A stretch of 64,000 nt of DNA from Rhodonellum psychrophilum GCM71 = DSM 17998 (GTDB lineage: Bacteria > Bacteroidota > Bacteroidia > Cytophagales > Cyclobacteriaceae): assembly GCF_000381545.1 (NCBI RefSeq), contig NZ_KB906682.1:62001-126000 (forward strand), given 5' to 3'. Position 1 is the first letter of the stretch, and each line of letters starts with the position of its first letter. This document shows positions 25,224 to 33,492 of the stretch, in pieces. The notes under the pieces are model-generated. The model had not been told where the DNA came from. It saw only the letters and a program-made list of their open reading frames with translations, and did not search any database. The position numbers were made by a program, and so were the translations under genes.

Positions 25224-25838
25224 ATGGTCAGCATCATTACAGGTGATATCATCAATTCCAGAAAAATCGAGCCAACCCTTTGGATGGTTCCTCTTAAGGA
25301 GATTTTAAATGGACAAGGCAACGAACCCAAAGCCTGGGAGATTTTCAGGGGAGATCATTTCCAATTGGAAGTAAAGCCACCCGAGGAAAGTCTTTTGATT
25401 GCCATCAAGATCAAAGCAAATATCAGATCCATCAAAGGAGTCGATGTCCGGATGGCCATTGGAATAGGCGAGAAAACGCATGACGCCCCAAAAATCAGTG
25501 AATCCAATGGTAGTGCCTTCATCCACTCTGGAGAATCCTTTGAAAAACTCAAGGACCAAACCCTGTCGCTCAAAACACCATGGTCAGAGATCGATGAGGA
25601 AATGAATCTTGCCATCAGCTTGGCATTGATGACCATGGATGGTTGGACCCCTGCAGGTGCCGAAATCGTAAAAATGAGGTTGGAGCATCCAAAAGCCAAT
25701 CAAAATGAGTTGGCTGAAATCTTGAATATTAGCCAAGGGAGAGTAAGCGAGCGGCTAAAAAGAGCGGGTTGGGAGCAAATTCAAAAATTGGAGACACGTT
25801 TCAGACAATTAATCAACAATCAAATAAAGCTTAAATGA
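25224..25838 (+). CDS. SatD family protein with C-terminal helix-turn-helix
   Basis: 204 residues. I recognise the SatD family (named from a Streptococcus mutans acid-tolerance locus; function unknown). The N-terminal part reads SIITGDIINSR with Asp8, then FRGDHFQ with Asp44, then VRMAIGIGEK (75-84). This order and the position of the acidic residues resemble the palm domain of nucleotidyl cyclases and GGDEF proteins, where two Asp bind metal. Residues 158-180 (NQNELAEILNISQGRVSERLKRAGW) form a clear helix-turn-helix. The gene sits 24 bases after the operator array and overlaps the DUF3307 gene by 4 bases (ATGA). It is the obvious candidate to bind the array. Palm-domain homology is an inference. 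Confidence 0.8.
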   Translation: MVSIITGDIINSRKIEPTLWMVPLKEILNGQGNEPKAWEIFRGDHFQLEVKPPEESLLIAIKIKANIRSIKGVDVRMAIGIGEKTHDAPKISESNGSAFIHSGESFEKLKDQTLSLKTPWSEIDEEMNLAISLALMTMDGWTPAGAEIVKMRLEHPKANQNELAEILNISQGRVSERLKRAGWEQIQKLETRFRQLINNQIKLK

Positions 25839-26554
25839 TACTGTTTTTTAAATTTTTACTGGCGCATTTACTTGGGGATTTTGTATTTCAACCTTATTCT
25901 TGGGTTAAAGACAAAGAGAAAAAAGGCTACAAATCCCGAAAGCTATATTTTCATTTGGGGGTTCACGCTTTATTACTTGCCACGGTCTTGTTTTTCGACA
26001 TTTCTTTTTGGTTGGGATTTTTATTGATCTTGATCAGTCATTATGGAATTGACTTGATCAAAATCTATTGGACCAACAAGAAAAATGAACGTTTGCTGTT
26101 TTTTTTGGACCAAATGCTCCATTTGGTTTCATTGGCTTTGATCAGCCAAATGTATGAACCCATGAAGATCGACTGGCAATTTCTAGGTTCGGCAGAACTG
26201 GGCTATTTTTTATTGGCATTGGTGATGGTGACCTTTGTCGGAGCCATTTTGATCAAGGTAATCATCTCTCCCTGGAGTCCGAAAACCGAAGAGAAGGATG
26301 GGGATTCCTTGGCAAAGGCGGGAAGATACATCGGGATGTTGGAACGTTTGTTCATCTTTGGATTTGTTCTGGTCGACTTTTTGGGTGGAATAGGATTTTT
26401 GCTTGCTGCAAAATCAATTTTCAGATTTGGGGACCTGAGGTTGGCAAGGGATAGAAAATTGACAGAATATATATTGATAGGAACTTTGCTGAGCTTTGGG
26501 CTCGCGATTCTGATTGGTTTCCTGTTTAAAAAATTGGTACTGGGGCAAGTTTGA
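25835..26554 (+). CDS. DUF3307 integral membrane protein
   Basis: 239 residues. It begins FFKFLLAHLLGDFVFQPYSWVKDKEKKGYKS, the family hallmark with His/Asp in the first helix, and has about six hydrophobic helices. A polar loop (SPWSPKTEEKDGDSLAKAGRYIGMLER) lies between them. Function of the family is unknown. Its ATG overlaps the satD stop (ATGA), so the two are translationally coupled and share the operator-controlled promoter. It is convergent with the YceI-like gene 13 bases away. Confidence 0.85.
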   Translation: MILFFKFLLAHLLGDFVFQPYSWVKDKEKKGYKSRKLYFHLGVHALLLATVLFFDISFWLGFLLILISHYGIDLIKIYWTNKKNERLLFFLDQMLHLVSLALISQMYEPMKIDWQFLGSAELGYFLLALVMVTFVGAILIKVIISPWSPKTEEKDGDSLAKAGRYIGMLERLFIFGFVLVDFLGGIGFLLAAKSIFRFGDLRLARDRKLTEYILIGTLLSFGLAILIGFLFKKLVLGQV

Positions 26555-26567
26555 AATTGGAGAGATT

Positions 26568-27089
26568 CTAATATCCCAGTTTGATTTCAAGGGCAAGTGA
26601 CTCATCAACTTTAATGAGTCCACCCATTTTTTTTGGAGCTTCCAATTCAAGTTGGTCAAAGCTCAAAATTAAATCAGCCTTGAGTTCTCTGTTTTTGTTT
26701 TGGAGCGCGAGTGCTTTGAATTCCAATTTTTTTCCTGCTAAGTCAACCGACAAGTCGCAGGTATAATGCATTCCTCTGGATTTTAAGTTACTGACCCTTA
26801 TTCTTGCATAGGGATAATGCTCTGCTTTGATGGTTTTTCTGAAATCTTTATTCAATATAAAATTGCCACAGGAAAACTCTTTCACCAAAATATCAAAAAT
26901 CAAATCTCCATTTTTTTGGACACCATTAATGACAAGCGTGTCCCCTATACTTTTGTCGCAATAATCACAAGTGAAGCCACCCAGTGAAGTATTTCCTGTC
27001 ACAGAGATTGTTTTCTCGTTGACGATCAAATCCTTTTCTTTGGGACCCAAATGGATCATAAGAACGATAAAAGCAAGTAGGACACGCAT
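26568..27089 (-). CDS. YceI-like secreted protein
   Basis: 173 residues with a short signal-like helix (MRVLLAFIVLMIHL). The lipocalin-type YceI pattern is divergent: ISVTGNTSLGGF at the start, HYPYARIRVSNLK, MHYTCDLSVDLAGKKLEFKA, then DLILSFDQLELEAPKKMGGLIKVD. It has four Cys around a CDYCDK segment, unusual for YceI. YceI proteins bind isoprenoids in the periplasm. It is third in a same-strand group with a porin-like protein and a canonical YceI. Distant family member. Confidence 0.65.
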   Translation of the reverse strand: MRVLLAFIVLMIHLGPKEKDLIVNEKTISVTGNTSLGGFTCDYCDKSIGDTLVINGVQKNGDLIFDILVKEFSCGNFILNKDFRKTIKAEHYPYARIRVSNLKSRGMHYTCDLSVDLAGKKLEFKALALQNKNRELKADLILSFDQLELEAPKKMGGLIKVDESLALEIKLGY

Positions 27090-27100
27090 GTTTTTATGAT

Positions 27101-28390
27101 TTAGAAACCGATTACACCTTCAATCATCAAGCCATTGAATTTACCACCATTTCTGATGTCAGATGCGGCAAAGTCGTTGTAATTTTGACTTACATATTCA
27201 ATTTTAGCAAGGATGTTTTTGGTTACAAACCATCCCCCACCAATCTGAACCCTATCAATACTTACATCTACTGTATTGGCACCAGCAAGCGGACCTTTTA
27301 CAGTGTTGTATCTAGCAGCCAGGTAGAATTTTTCCTGTAACCCAAATCTGTAAACTCCATCCAATCCTATTTGATTCCAAGTTCTATCGTCCGTTTCATT
27401 TGCGGCTTTACCCTTGGATCTTTCCAGATTACCAAAGAACTCAAATCCATGTATTTTAACGAATGGATTGAGGACCATGGCTGTAATATTATCTGTTTGT
27501 CCAGGATTGATTCTTCCTGAAGTGAAAGCGGAAGCAGCTGCAATATTTTCCATAACTGTGTAATATCTTGAACCTGCTCTGTCACCACCATAAAGCGTAT
27601 TTCTTGAGGAGCCTTCGGTAGTATACACAGACCCGGTTAATCTAACACGGACATCTTCGTTCAGATTTCTATCAAATCCCAATTTACCAATAAAACTTGG
27701 TTTTCTTTTAGATGGATTCGTGATACCACCTTGGATTTCACCGCCTGTGACAGAACCCATTGCCAAGAAGCCATTGCTTTGGAAATAAAGCTCACCACCT
27801 ACTTCGGTTGTAAAAGCATCCATGATGTAATTTCCTATGAAAGGATTGTACATGGCATTTCCATTGTCGGATCTTCTATAGTGTGCGTCACCGTAGTTGA
27901 TCTCCATGTGTCCGACTCTTAAAGTCACTTTTTCAAATATTTTATCCATAATTGGACTATTTAGGAAAGCGACTCTATCCACTTGAATATATCCACCTTT
28001 TACCCAAGACTCGGAGTGGTGTCTGGAAGAAAGATAAGTAACAAGGTTCAATCGAATACCATCCGCCAAAGCGACGTCAATGTTCAGGTTGGCTGTGGCA
28101 AGGTTAGTCCCAGCTCCGATTTCAATCAATTGATTCGCATTAGCACCATTTACCAATCTTTCGGTTGCGGTATTGCTGTGGCTGAGGTTTTGCCACTGTT
28201 GAGTGAAATGCCCTCCAATTCTGACTTTCATCCCTTCGAACCCGACGGAATCTATTTTCCCGGTTTCGAAAACATTCAAGCCTCTTTGATCATAGGATCT
28301 CCAATATTGCATATCGCGTTGGAGACCTTGGGCCATTAGGGACATAGATATGCCTCCCAAGGCAACCATAGTTAAGATGTACTTTTTCAT
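27101..28390 (-). CDS. Porin-like outer membrane beta-barrel protein
   Basis: 429 residues. Signal peptide MKKYILTMVALGGISMSLMAQ. The mature sequence is built of short amphipathic strands with Gly/Asn turns and ends in aromatic Phe (MIEGVIGF), as in outer membrane porins. Segments such as KVRIGGHFTQQWQNLSHS, KVTLRVGHMEINYGDAHYRR and RVRLTGSVYT fit barrel strands. Substrate is unknown. It lies between two YceI genes, 11 bases from the downstream one and 9 from the upstream one. Confidence 0.7.
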   Translation of the reverse strand: MKKYILTMVALGGISMSLMAQGLQRDMQYWRSYDQRGLNVFETGKIDSVGFEGMKVRIGGHFTQQWQNLSHSNTATERLVNGANANQLIEIGAGTNLATANLNIDVALADGIRLNLVTYLSSRHHSESWVKGGYIQVDRVAFLNSPIMDKIFEKVTLRVGHMEINYGDAHYRRSDNGNAMYNPFIGNYIMDAFTTEVGGELYFQSNGFLAMGSVTGGEIQGGITNPSKRKPSFIGKLGFDRNLNEDVRVRLTGSVYTTEGSSRNTLYGGDRAGSRYYTVMENIAAASAFTSGRINPGQTDNITAMVLNPFVKIHGFEFFGNLERSKGKAANETDDRTWNQIGLDGVYRFGLQEKFYLAARYNTVKGPLAGANTVDVSIDRVQIGGGWFVTKNILAKIEYVSQNYNDFAASDIRNGGKFNGLMIEGVIGF

Positions 28391-28399
28391 AATGTTAAT

Positions 28400-28975
28400 T
28401 TATTTTGTAGGTTGGAATGTTACATTGAAATGGATACTTACTTCATTTCCGGTTTTGACTGTACCAAACAGGGCTGTTGGAGGATCAATATTGAAATCAG
28501 TAAGTTTAAAGGGATGTGAGCCTTTGAAATTGATTTTATCTCCGGTTTTGGAAAAGGTAACAGGTAAACTCACTGTTTTTGTCACGCCAGATATCGTGAA
28601 ATCACCAACAGCTTCGTATCCGTTGCCTTTTTGGACAAAGCTTTTTAACGCAAATTTGACTTGCTTGTGATCCTTGGTTTTCAAAGCAGCATAGGCATTT
28701 TTATCCATCGCGCTCTTTCCGCTTTTTATACTTTCTGCGGGCATCTCAATGGTCGCCATTTTAACATCTGATAGTTTTCCGCCTTCAAGAACAAACTCGG
28801 CTTTTCCCGAAGCGGTATTCGAGACCATATCCCAATCATGAAGACTCGACGTCCCTGATATTTTCAGTTCTGCTCCAGGAGCCATGGTATAATTTACTTG
28901 AGCGAAAGCTGGGAGACTAAGCGCTATCAATCCGATCAGGATTATTTGTAACCTGCAAAATTTTAGAATATTCAT
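28400..28975 (-). CDS. YceI family periplasmic lipid-binding protein
   Basis: 191 residues with a signal peptide ending at AFAQ. Canonical YceI: GTSSLHDWDMVSNTASGKAEF, MPAESIKSGKSAMDKNAYAALKTKDHKQVKF, DFTISGVTKTVSLPVTF and a C-terminal strand. These bind isoprenoid chains or fatty amides in a lipocalin barrel. It is the first gene of the YceI-porin-YceI group, which suggests a shared role in handling a hydrophobic compound at the envelope. Confidence 0.9.
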   Translation of the reverse strand: MNILKFCRLQIILIGLIALSLPAFAQVNYTMAPGAELKISGTSSLHDWDMVSNTASGKAEFVLEGGKLSDVKMATIEMPAESIKSGKSAMDKNAYAALKTKDHKQVKFALKSFVQKGNGYEAVGDFTISGVTKTVSLPVTFSKTGDKINFKGSHPFKLTDFNIDPPTALFGTVKTGNEVSIHFNVTFQPTK

Positions 28976-29097
28976 AACAATCTGTGATTTGATTATGAAT
29001 CAAAGGTAGATCGCTAATAATGGGGAAAACATGAGGAAAATCATACAATCGCATGATAGTATTCACTCTTGGGATTGTTGAAAAAAAACCAATCCCC

Positions 29098-29136
29098 ATA
29101 AAAAAATGAATCTCTGCATGTTACGTGCAGAGATTC
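29098..29136 (-). terminator. Terminator of the 555-residue unknown gene
   Basis: GAATCTCTGCA and TGCAGAGATTC (29108-29118, 29126-29136) form an 11-bp stem with a 7-base loop. On the minus strand it is followed by ATTTTTTTA. Confidence 0.75.
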
Positions 29137-29162
29137 TGATGATCAAATAAATGGCTCTTTTT

Positions 29163-30830
29163 TCAAGAAAAGATTCTTTCAAGGATTCTATGCGTAATCA
29201 GGTAAGTGGGTCTAACGCCATCCATCCCCAGAGCACCTGATGCAAGTGTACCCCCTGTTTCCAAAGGATTGTCTGATGCATAATAAGCATAAAACACCTT
29301 GACATTTTTACGGATACTGTGGCGAATTTTACTTGCTGCCTGAATGGCTTTTTGGTAATGGGCACCTTCCATTTCCAATCCTATGGCTTTCCAAGAAGAA
29401 TCCATGAAGTAGGCCAAAACATCCTTGTTTTGAAGTGAGGTTCCCAAGACCGTGATCATTGGACCTTCATACACTCCCAATCCAAATCCTTCAAAGTCTT
29501 CTTTTTTAAATTCATTCTTGAAGGGATAATTGTCCGCAGTTCCTTCAAAAACATGGCTTGTTGGAATCATCAAATCACCTTTGGTTCCTTTGAGGATTCC
29601 TGCTTTGCCCATAATAGAAGCAGTGACAATATCCAAAGGGGTGGAAATGGATCCTTTTTCATAAGGCTTGAGCAGCTCATCAAAACATTCATAGGCCTGC
29701 TCTCCAAAGGCATAATCCATCACCAATATGACTGGCTTCTTTTTATCTTCTTTAGGAAGCACTATGCCCGGCAAAATCGAATCCTTTGACATCTTGGCAG
29801 TGTCAAAAATCTGCACCCCGATGTTCGTTCCCGAAAGATCAGGCAGATCTATAAACCCATTTTTTGAAGCATAGTTATGGATGTCCTTCGCCTTGTTGCT
29901 TTTTGAACCCACACTGATATCCAAAGCGATTTGTTCTATTTCCTCAAATGAATTCAAACCAAAAGCTTGGAATCCATAAATGGTATTGAGTACACTATGG
30001 AGATTCGCAGAGATCACATGGATCGGCCTTTCCAAAAGCCCTTCTTCATCCAAAACTGCCTTTATCCTATTGGCCCAAAGTTCACCGTAAACGTGATGTC
30101 CTACCCTTTCTCTTAAAGTGGCAGAAAATGATATTTCCCTGTCTTTTTCCTCATAAAACTCATCCATTGCCAATTTTCCAAGGTGATAGACGATGGAGAA
30201 AAGGCTATTTGAATTGGATGACGCTTTGAATTTATCGACCGACTGTTGTGTCTCATCAAATGTCCTTCCGGTAATGTGGCTGAGATAAGAACAGGCTGCT
30301 TGTTGGTCAAACTCCTCACCCAAGGATTCCTTTTTAACTATTTTTGCCAGCATTTCCCAATTCAAGTTGATTTTCCCTTTGTGGTCAGTGCTGTTTAACC
30401 TTATTTTCTCAGCTTCCATGTAGAGGAAAGTAAGGTGGGTAAGAATATCATAGATATCAGATTTGCCACGGGTCATTTCCACAAACATTTGGTCTTGGTC
30501 CACACGGTAACAATTTCTTTTTCTTCTGTTGGGTACCAAAGTCGGGAAATTGGCACTTTCATACCCTTCCCTACTGATCAATTGGACATATCTGCATTCT
30601 TCTATCCCTCTTGGAAGTCTCTCCATTACATAAAGCAAACCCTCCAGTTCAATTTTTTCAGTGTCTGTCACCAAGCCATATATTTCCGGACTCAATACCA
30701 AGAGTGAACTCACCAAGGACTCACCAGAAACTCCCATGGGTTTATATGAACCTCTCATAAAGAGGTGACGCATGGTAATATAAAGCCTCTCAATGGCCGC
30801 GCGTGATTCCTGTGCTCTTGTTCTTTTCAT
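29163..30830 (-). CDS. Unknown 555-residue protein with nucleosidase-like C-terminal motifs
   Basis: Cytoplasmic, no signal. I recall this as an uncharacterised Bacteroidota family (possibly DUF6909), not certain. The N-terminal half is helical (RAAIERLYITMRHLFMRG). The C-terminal third looks like a nucleoside phosphorylase or AMP/MTA nucleosidase: LMIPTSHVFEGTADNYPF, MITVLGTSLQNKD, GLEMEGAHYQKAI (Glu486, Glu488), and YYASDNP (Asp520). GLEMEGA matches the EMEA ribose-binding motif of MTA/SAH nucleosidase, and SD is its catalytic Asp. The gene is single and preceded by a 230-base AT-rich gap in which I see nothing. It may cleave a nucleotide. Confidence 0.6.
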   Translation of the reverse strand: MKRTRAQESRAAIERLYITMRHLFMRGSYKPMGVSGESLVSSLLVLSPEIYGLVTDTEKIELEGLLYVMERLPRGIEECRYVQLISREGYESANFPTLVPNRRKRNCYRVDQDQMFVEMTRGKSDIYDILTHLTFLYMEAEKIRLNSTDHKGKINLNWEMLAKIVKKESLGEEFDQQAACSYLSHITGRTFDETQQSVDKFKASSNSNSLFSIVYHLGKLAMDEFYEEKDREISFSATLRERVGHHVYGELWANRIKAVLDEEGLLERPIHVISANLHSVLNTIYGFQAFGLNSFEEIEQIALDISVGSKSNKAKDIHNYASKNGFIDLPDLSGTNIGVQIFDTAKMSKDSILPGIVLPKEDKKKPVILVMDYAFGEQAYECFDELLKPYEKGSISTPLDIVTASIMGKAGILKGTKGDLMIPTSHVFEGTADNYPFKNEFKKEDFEGFGLGVYEGPMITVLGTSLQNKDVLAYFMDSSWKAIGLEMEGAHYQKAIQAASKIRHSIRKNVKVFYAYYASDNPLETGGTLASGALGMDGVRPTYLITHRILERIFS

Positions 30831-31061
30831 TTTTATACTATTTTTCTAATGGATAAATTCAACAAATTTACTATTTTTTTCTTAATTTCAATCTAATTTT
30901 TTAGTACAATTGGTTTTTTATTTCTTTTTCCATTATAAATTTTTCTGATTCCAAAGGTGGCTTACCCTCTCGACAAAAAACACCCATTTAAAATCAATTC
31001 CAAAAGCAGGCTCTTAATTTGATTTTTTTTTAATCTCAATCGGTGAAAAAAAACCATGGTG

Positions 31062-31643
31062 CTATCCACGTGCATAAAGCGTCTTCAAAATATGCAAATG
31101 GTGCTCGGCATGTCCTGGGATAATATTGAACAAAGCGCGAACGCTTACATCGAATCCATTGGCGTTTCCAATGTTGAGCATTGCGTCATTCGGAATGGTT
31201 TTCATCAACGCAACCAGAGCATGCCTCGATTTCTCGAAATCATCCAAGAGCTCTACCAAAGGAACGGCATTGAATTTTGCCCGAACCACATATTCATCTT
31301 GATCAAAACCTGGCATCAAAGCTTTTTCACCCCTTGCAAAACACAATGCCCTAAAGGTCATGACCCTATCAGTATCTGTGATGTGTCCCAAAACCTCCTT
31401 TTGAGACCATTTACCGGATGCGTAAGCAAGCTTGGAATTCTCCTCTCCGACTTTTTCGAAATGTTCTTTTATTGCATTGATTTGTCCAAGCAAAATTTTC
31501 GGAAGGTCTTGGCCAATGACCAAAGAAATATATCCGGCATAAAAAGGTGCATATTCACCTTCTTTGGGTCTCATAAGATCGTTCATGTAATTATTATTTG
31601 GAAGTAAACTATAGATGGGTAAATTTAATTGTTTAACATTCAT
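31062..31643 (-). CDS. DinB family protein
   Basis: 193 residues from the ATG at 31643; starting at MNDLMRP (31586) is also possible. A four-helix DinB/YfiT-like fold with metal-binding His: one in EVLGHITDTDR and others in PGHAEHHLHILKTL near the end. The family includes thiol transferases and metal hydrolases; the role here is unknown. It is divergent from the M28 peptidase with 11 bases between starts. Confidence 0.88.
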   Translation of the reverse strand: MNVKQLNLPIYSLLPNNNYMNDLMRPKEGEYAPFYAGYISLVIGQDLPKILLGQINAIKEHFEKVGEENSKLAYASGKWSQKEVLGHITDTDRVMTFRALCFARGEKALMPGFDQDEYVVRAKFNAVPLVELLDDFEKSRHALVALMKTIPNDAMLNIGNANGFDVSVRALFNIIPGHAEHHLHILKTLYARG

Positions 31644-31654
31644 CCTATTGCAAA

Positions 31655-33004
31655 ATGAAAAAAATATTAATACTGATCACTTATTTCACCATCCATTTGA
31701 CCATTGGCCAAACACAAATCATCCATAGGAACGCTGAAATCCAACAGATGGTCTCGGAAATTTCCGCCGAAAGCCTAGAGGGATATGTCAGAGACCTGGC
31801 TGCTTTTCGGACAAGGCATACCTTGAGCAAAAATGATCCTAAGGAAGGAATTCTTGCTTCCCAAAAATATGTGTTGGATCATTTTAAATCCTTTGAGGCG
31901 GCTTCAGGTGGAAGGTTGACTTCTGAATTAGACATCTTTACCATTCCTGCTGATGGAAGAAGGATTCCTTCGGACAGCCAATTGGGAAATGTAATGGCCA
32001 CATTAAAAGGTACAGATCCGAACGATGATCGGATTTTTATTATTTCTGCTCATATCGACAGTCGAGCATTGGACATCATGAATACTGAAATAGATGCTCC
32101 GGGCGCCAATGATGACGGCTCAGGAGTCGCTGCCATCATAGAATTGACGAAAATCATGTCCAAAAAAGCATTCCAGGCTACAATTGTATTTGTAGTAGTC
32201 AGTGGAGAAGAACAAGGACTTAAGGGTGCCGAATACCTCGCCAAAAAAGCAAAAAGTGAGAATTGGAACTTGGTTGCCATGCTCAACAATGACATGATCG
32301 GCAACAGCAATTCCTCCCAAACCAATATCAATGACAATACCCGTGTCAGGATTTTTTCTGAAGGTGTGCCAGCTGTGGAAACAGAGCAAATGACCGCCAT
32401 TCGCCGATATACCAATGCCGAAAACGACAGCAAATCCAGGCAATTGGCCCGTTTTATCAAAGAAACCGGTGAGCGCTATGTAGACCAATTGGAAGTGAAA
32501 TTGGTGTATAGAAATGACCGATTCCTCCGTGGTGGCGACCATACACCCTTCGCCAAAGAAGGGTTTACTGCCATCCGGGTATGCGAGATGAACGAAAATT
32601 ATTACCACCAACATGAAAATGTGCGTGTGGAAGACGGTATCCAATACGGGGATCTCCCGGAATTTGTGGATTTTGAATACATGCGAAAAATCACGGGAAT
32701 CAACCTGGCTTCCTTGGCTGTATTGGCCACTGCACCATCGGAGCCACAAAGCGTGGGAATAGATGTCCGTAAGCTAAGCAATACCTCGACACTCAGATGG
32801 GATGCTCCCAAAACCGGTAAGGCAAAGGGCTATTATGTCCTGATGCGTGAAACGGATTCTTCCATGTGGGAAAAGAAGTTTTATACGGAGGAGAATACGT
32901 TGACCATCCCCTATTCAAAGGATAATTTTTTCTTTGGCGTTCAGGCCGTTGGTCAAAATGGGCATGAAAGCATGGCTGTCTTTCCCCAGCCGATTACCCG
33001 ATAA
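31655..33004 (+). CDS. Secreted M28 zinc aminopeptidase with C-terminal Fn3-like domain
   Basis: 449 residues. Signal peptide MKKILILITYFTIHLTIGQ. The M28 di-zinc core is intact: SAHIDSR (first His), GANDDGSGVAAIIEL (bridging Asp), VSGEEQGLKGAEYLA (catalytic Glu and Glu ligand), NNDMIGN (Asp) and the late NYYHQHE region (His). About 100 residues after it resemble a fibronectin type III domain (LRWDAPKTGKAKGYYVLMRE). Such proteins are exported peptidases of scavenged peptides. It faces the DinB gene and is closed by a strong terminator. Confidence 0.88.
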   Translation: MKKILILITYFTIHLTIGQTQIIHRNAEIQQMVSEISAESLEGYVRDLAAFRTRHTLSKNDPKEGILASQKYVLDHFKSFEAASGGRLTSELDIFTIPADGRRIPSDSQLGNVMATLKGTDPNDDRIFIISAHIDSRALDIMNTEIDAPGANDDGSGVAAIIELTKIMSKKAFQATIVFVVVSGEEQGLKGAEYLAKKAKSENWNLVAMLNNDMIGNSNSSQTNINDNTRVRIFSEGVPAVETEQMTAIRRYTNAENDSKSRQLARFIKETGERYVDQLEVKLVYRNDRFLRGGDHTPFAKEGFTAIRVCEMNENYYHQHENVRVEDGIQYGDLPEFVDFEYMRKITGINLASLAVLATAPSEPQSVGIDVRKLSNTSTLRWDAPKTGKAKGYYVLMRETDSSMWEKKFYTEENTLTIPYSKDNFFFGVQAVGQNGHESMAVFPQPITR

Positions 33005-33050
33005 TCACGCGATTTTCTAAACGATACATCCAACTTCTGATATAAATTAA

Positions 33051-33100
33051 AATAAAGGGCAATACGTACAAAATTTGTGCGTATTGCCCTTTATTGTTTT
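33051..33100 (+). terminator. Strong terminator after the M28 peptidase
   Basis: AATAAAGGGCAATACG pairs perfectly with CGTATTGCCCTTTATT (33051-33066, 33080-33095) and GTTTTT follows. The remaining gap to 33492 shows no gene or structure I can support. Confidence 0.8.
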
Positions 33101-33492
33101 TAAAACTACCTTGTTAAACCCGAATTCCAAGACATTGAGAAAGCAAAGTAAAGCAGCTAACTTGAGGTAAGGTAGATGGAATATTCATCAGGCTTCCTGA
33201 AGTAGTTGAAACCATGCGAAAATCATATTACTTTGAGAACAAGGCATATTACAGATAGGGTTAAGTCAAAAATCACATGCAAAGACTGATTATTTTTTGA
33301 TTTCAGACTGAAATAGAATTCGCAATGTAACATTAGGGACAGTATTCACAGGATCCGTAAGAATCGAGATTCAGTGTTTTGGATGATCGTGAAATATTAA
33401 TGGCTATAAGAAGTCCGAATATTGATTTTTGGAAAATCAATCAAATCCAATTTACAAATCAGATTTTTCTCCAAAATGAATCGCTATAACGG

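Noticed and set aside
32120-32749. A 209-codon open frame antisense to the M28 peptidase
   Set aside because: Phe/Ile-rich low-quality composition with no motif; it is fully covered by the intact peptidase gene.
33101-33492. A hidden gene or RNA in the gap before the symporter
   Set aside because: No open frame with coding character and no strong structure seen.
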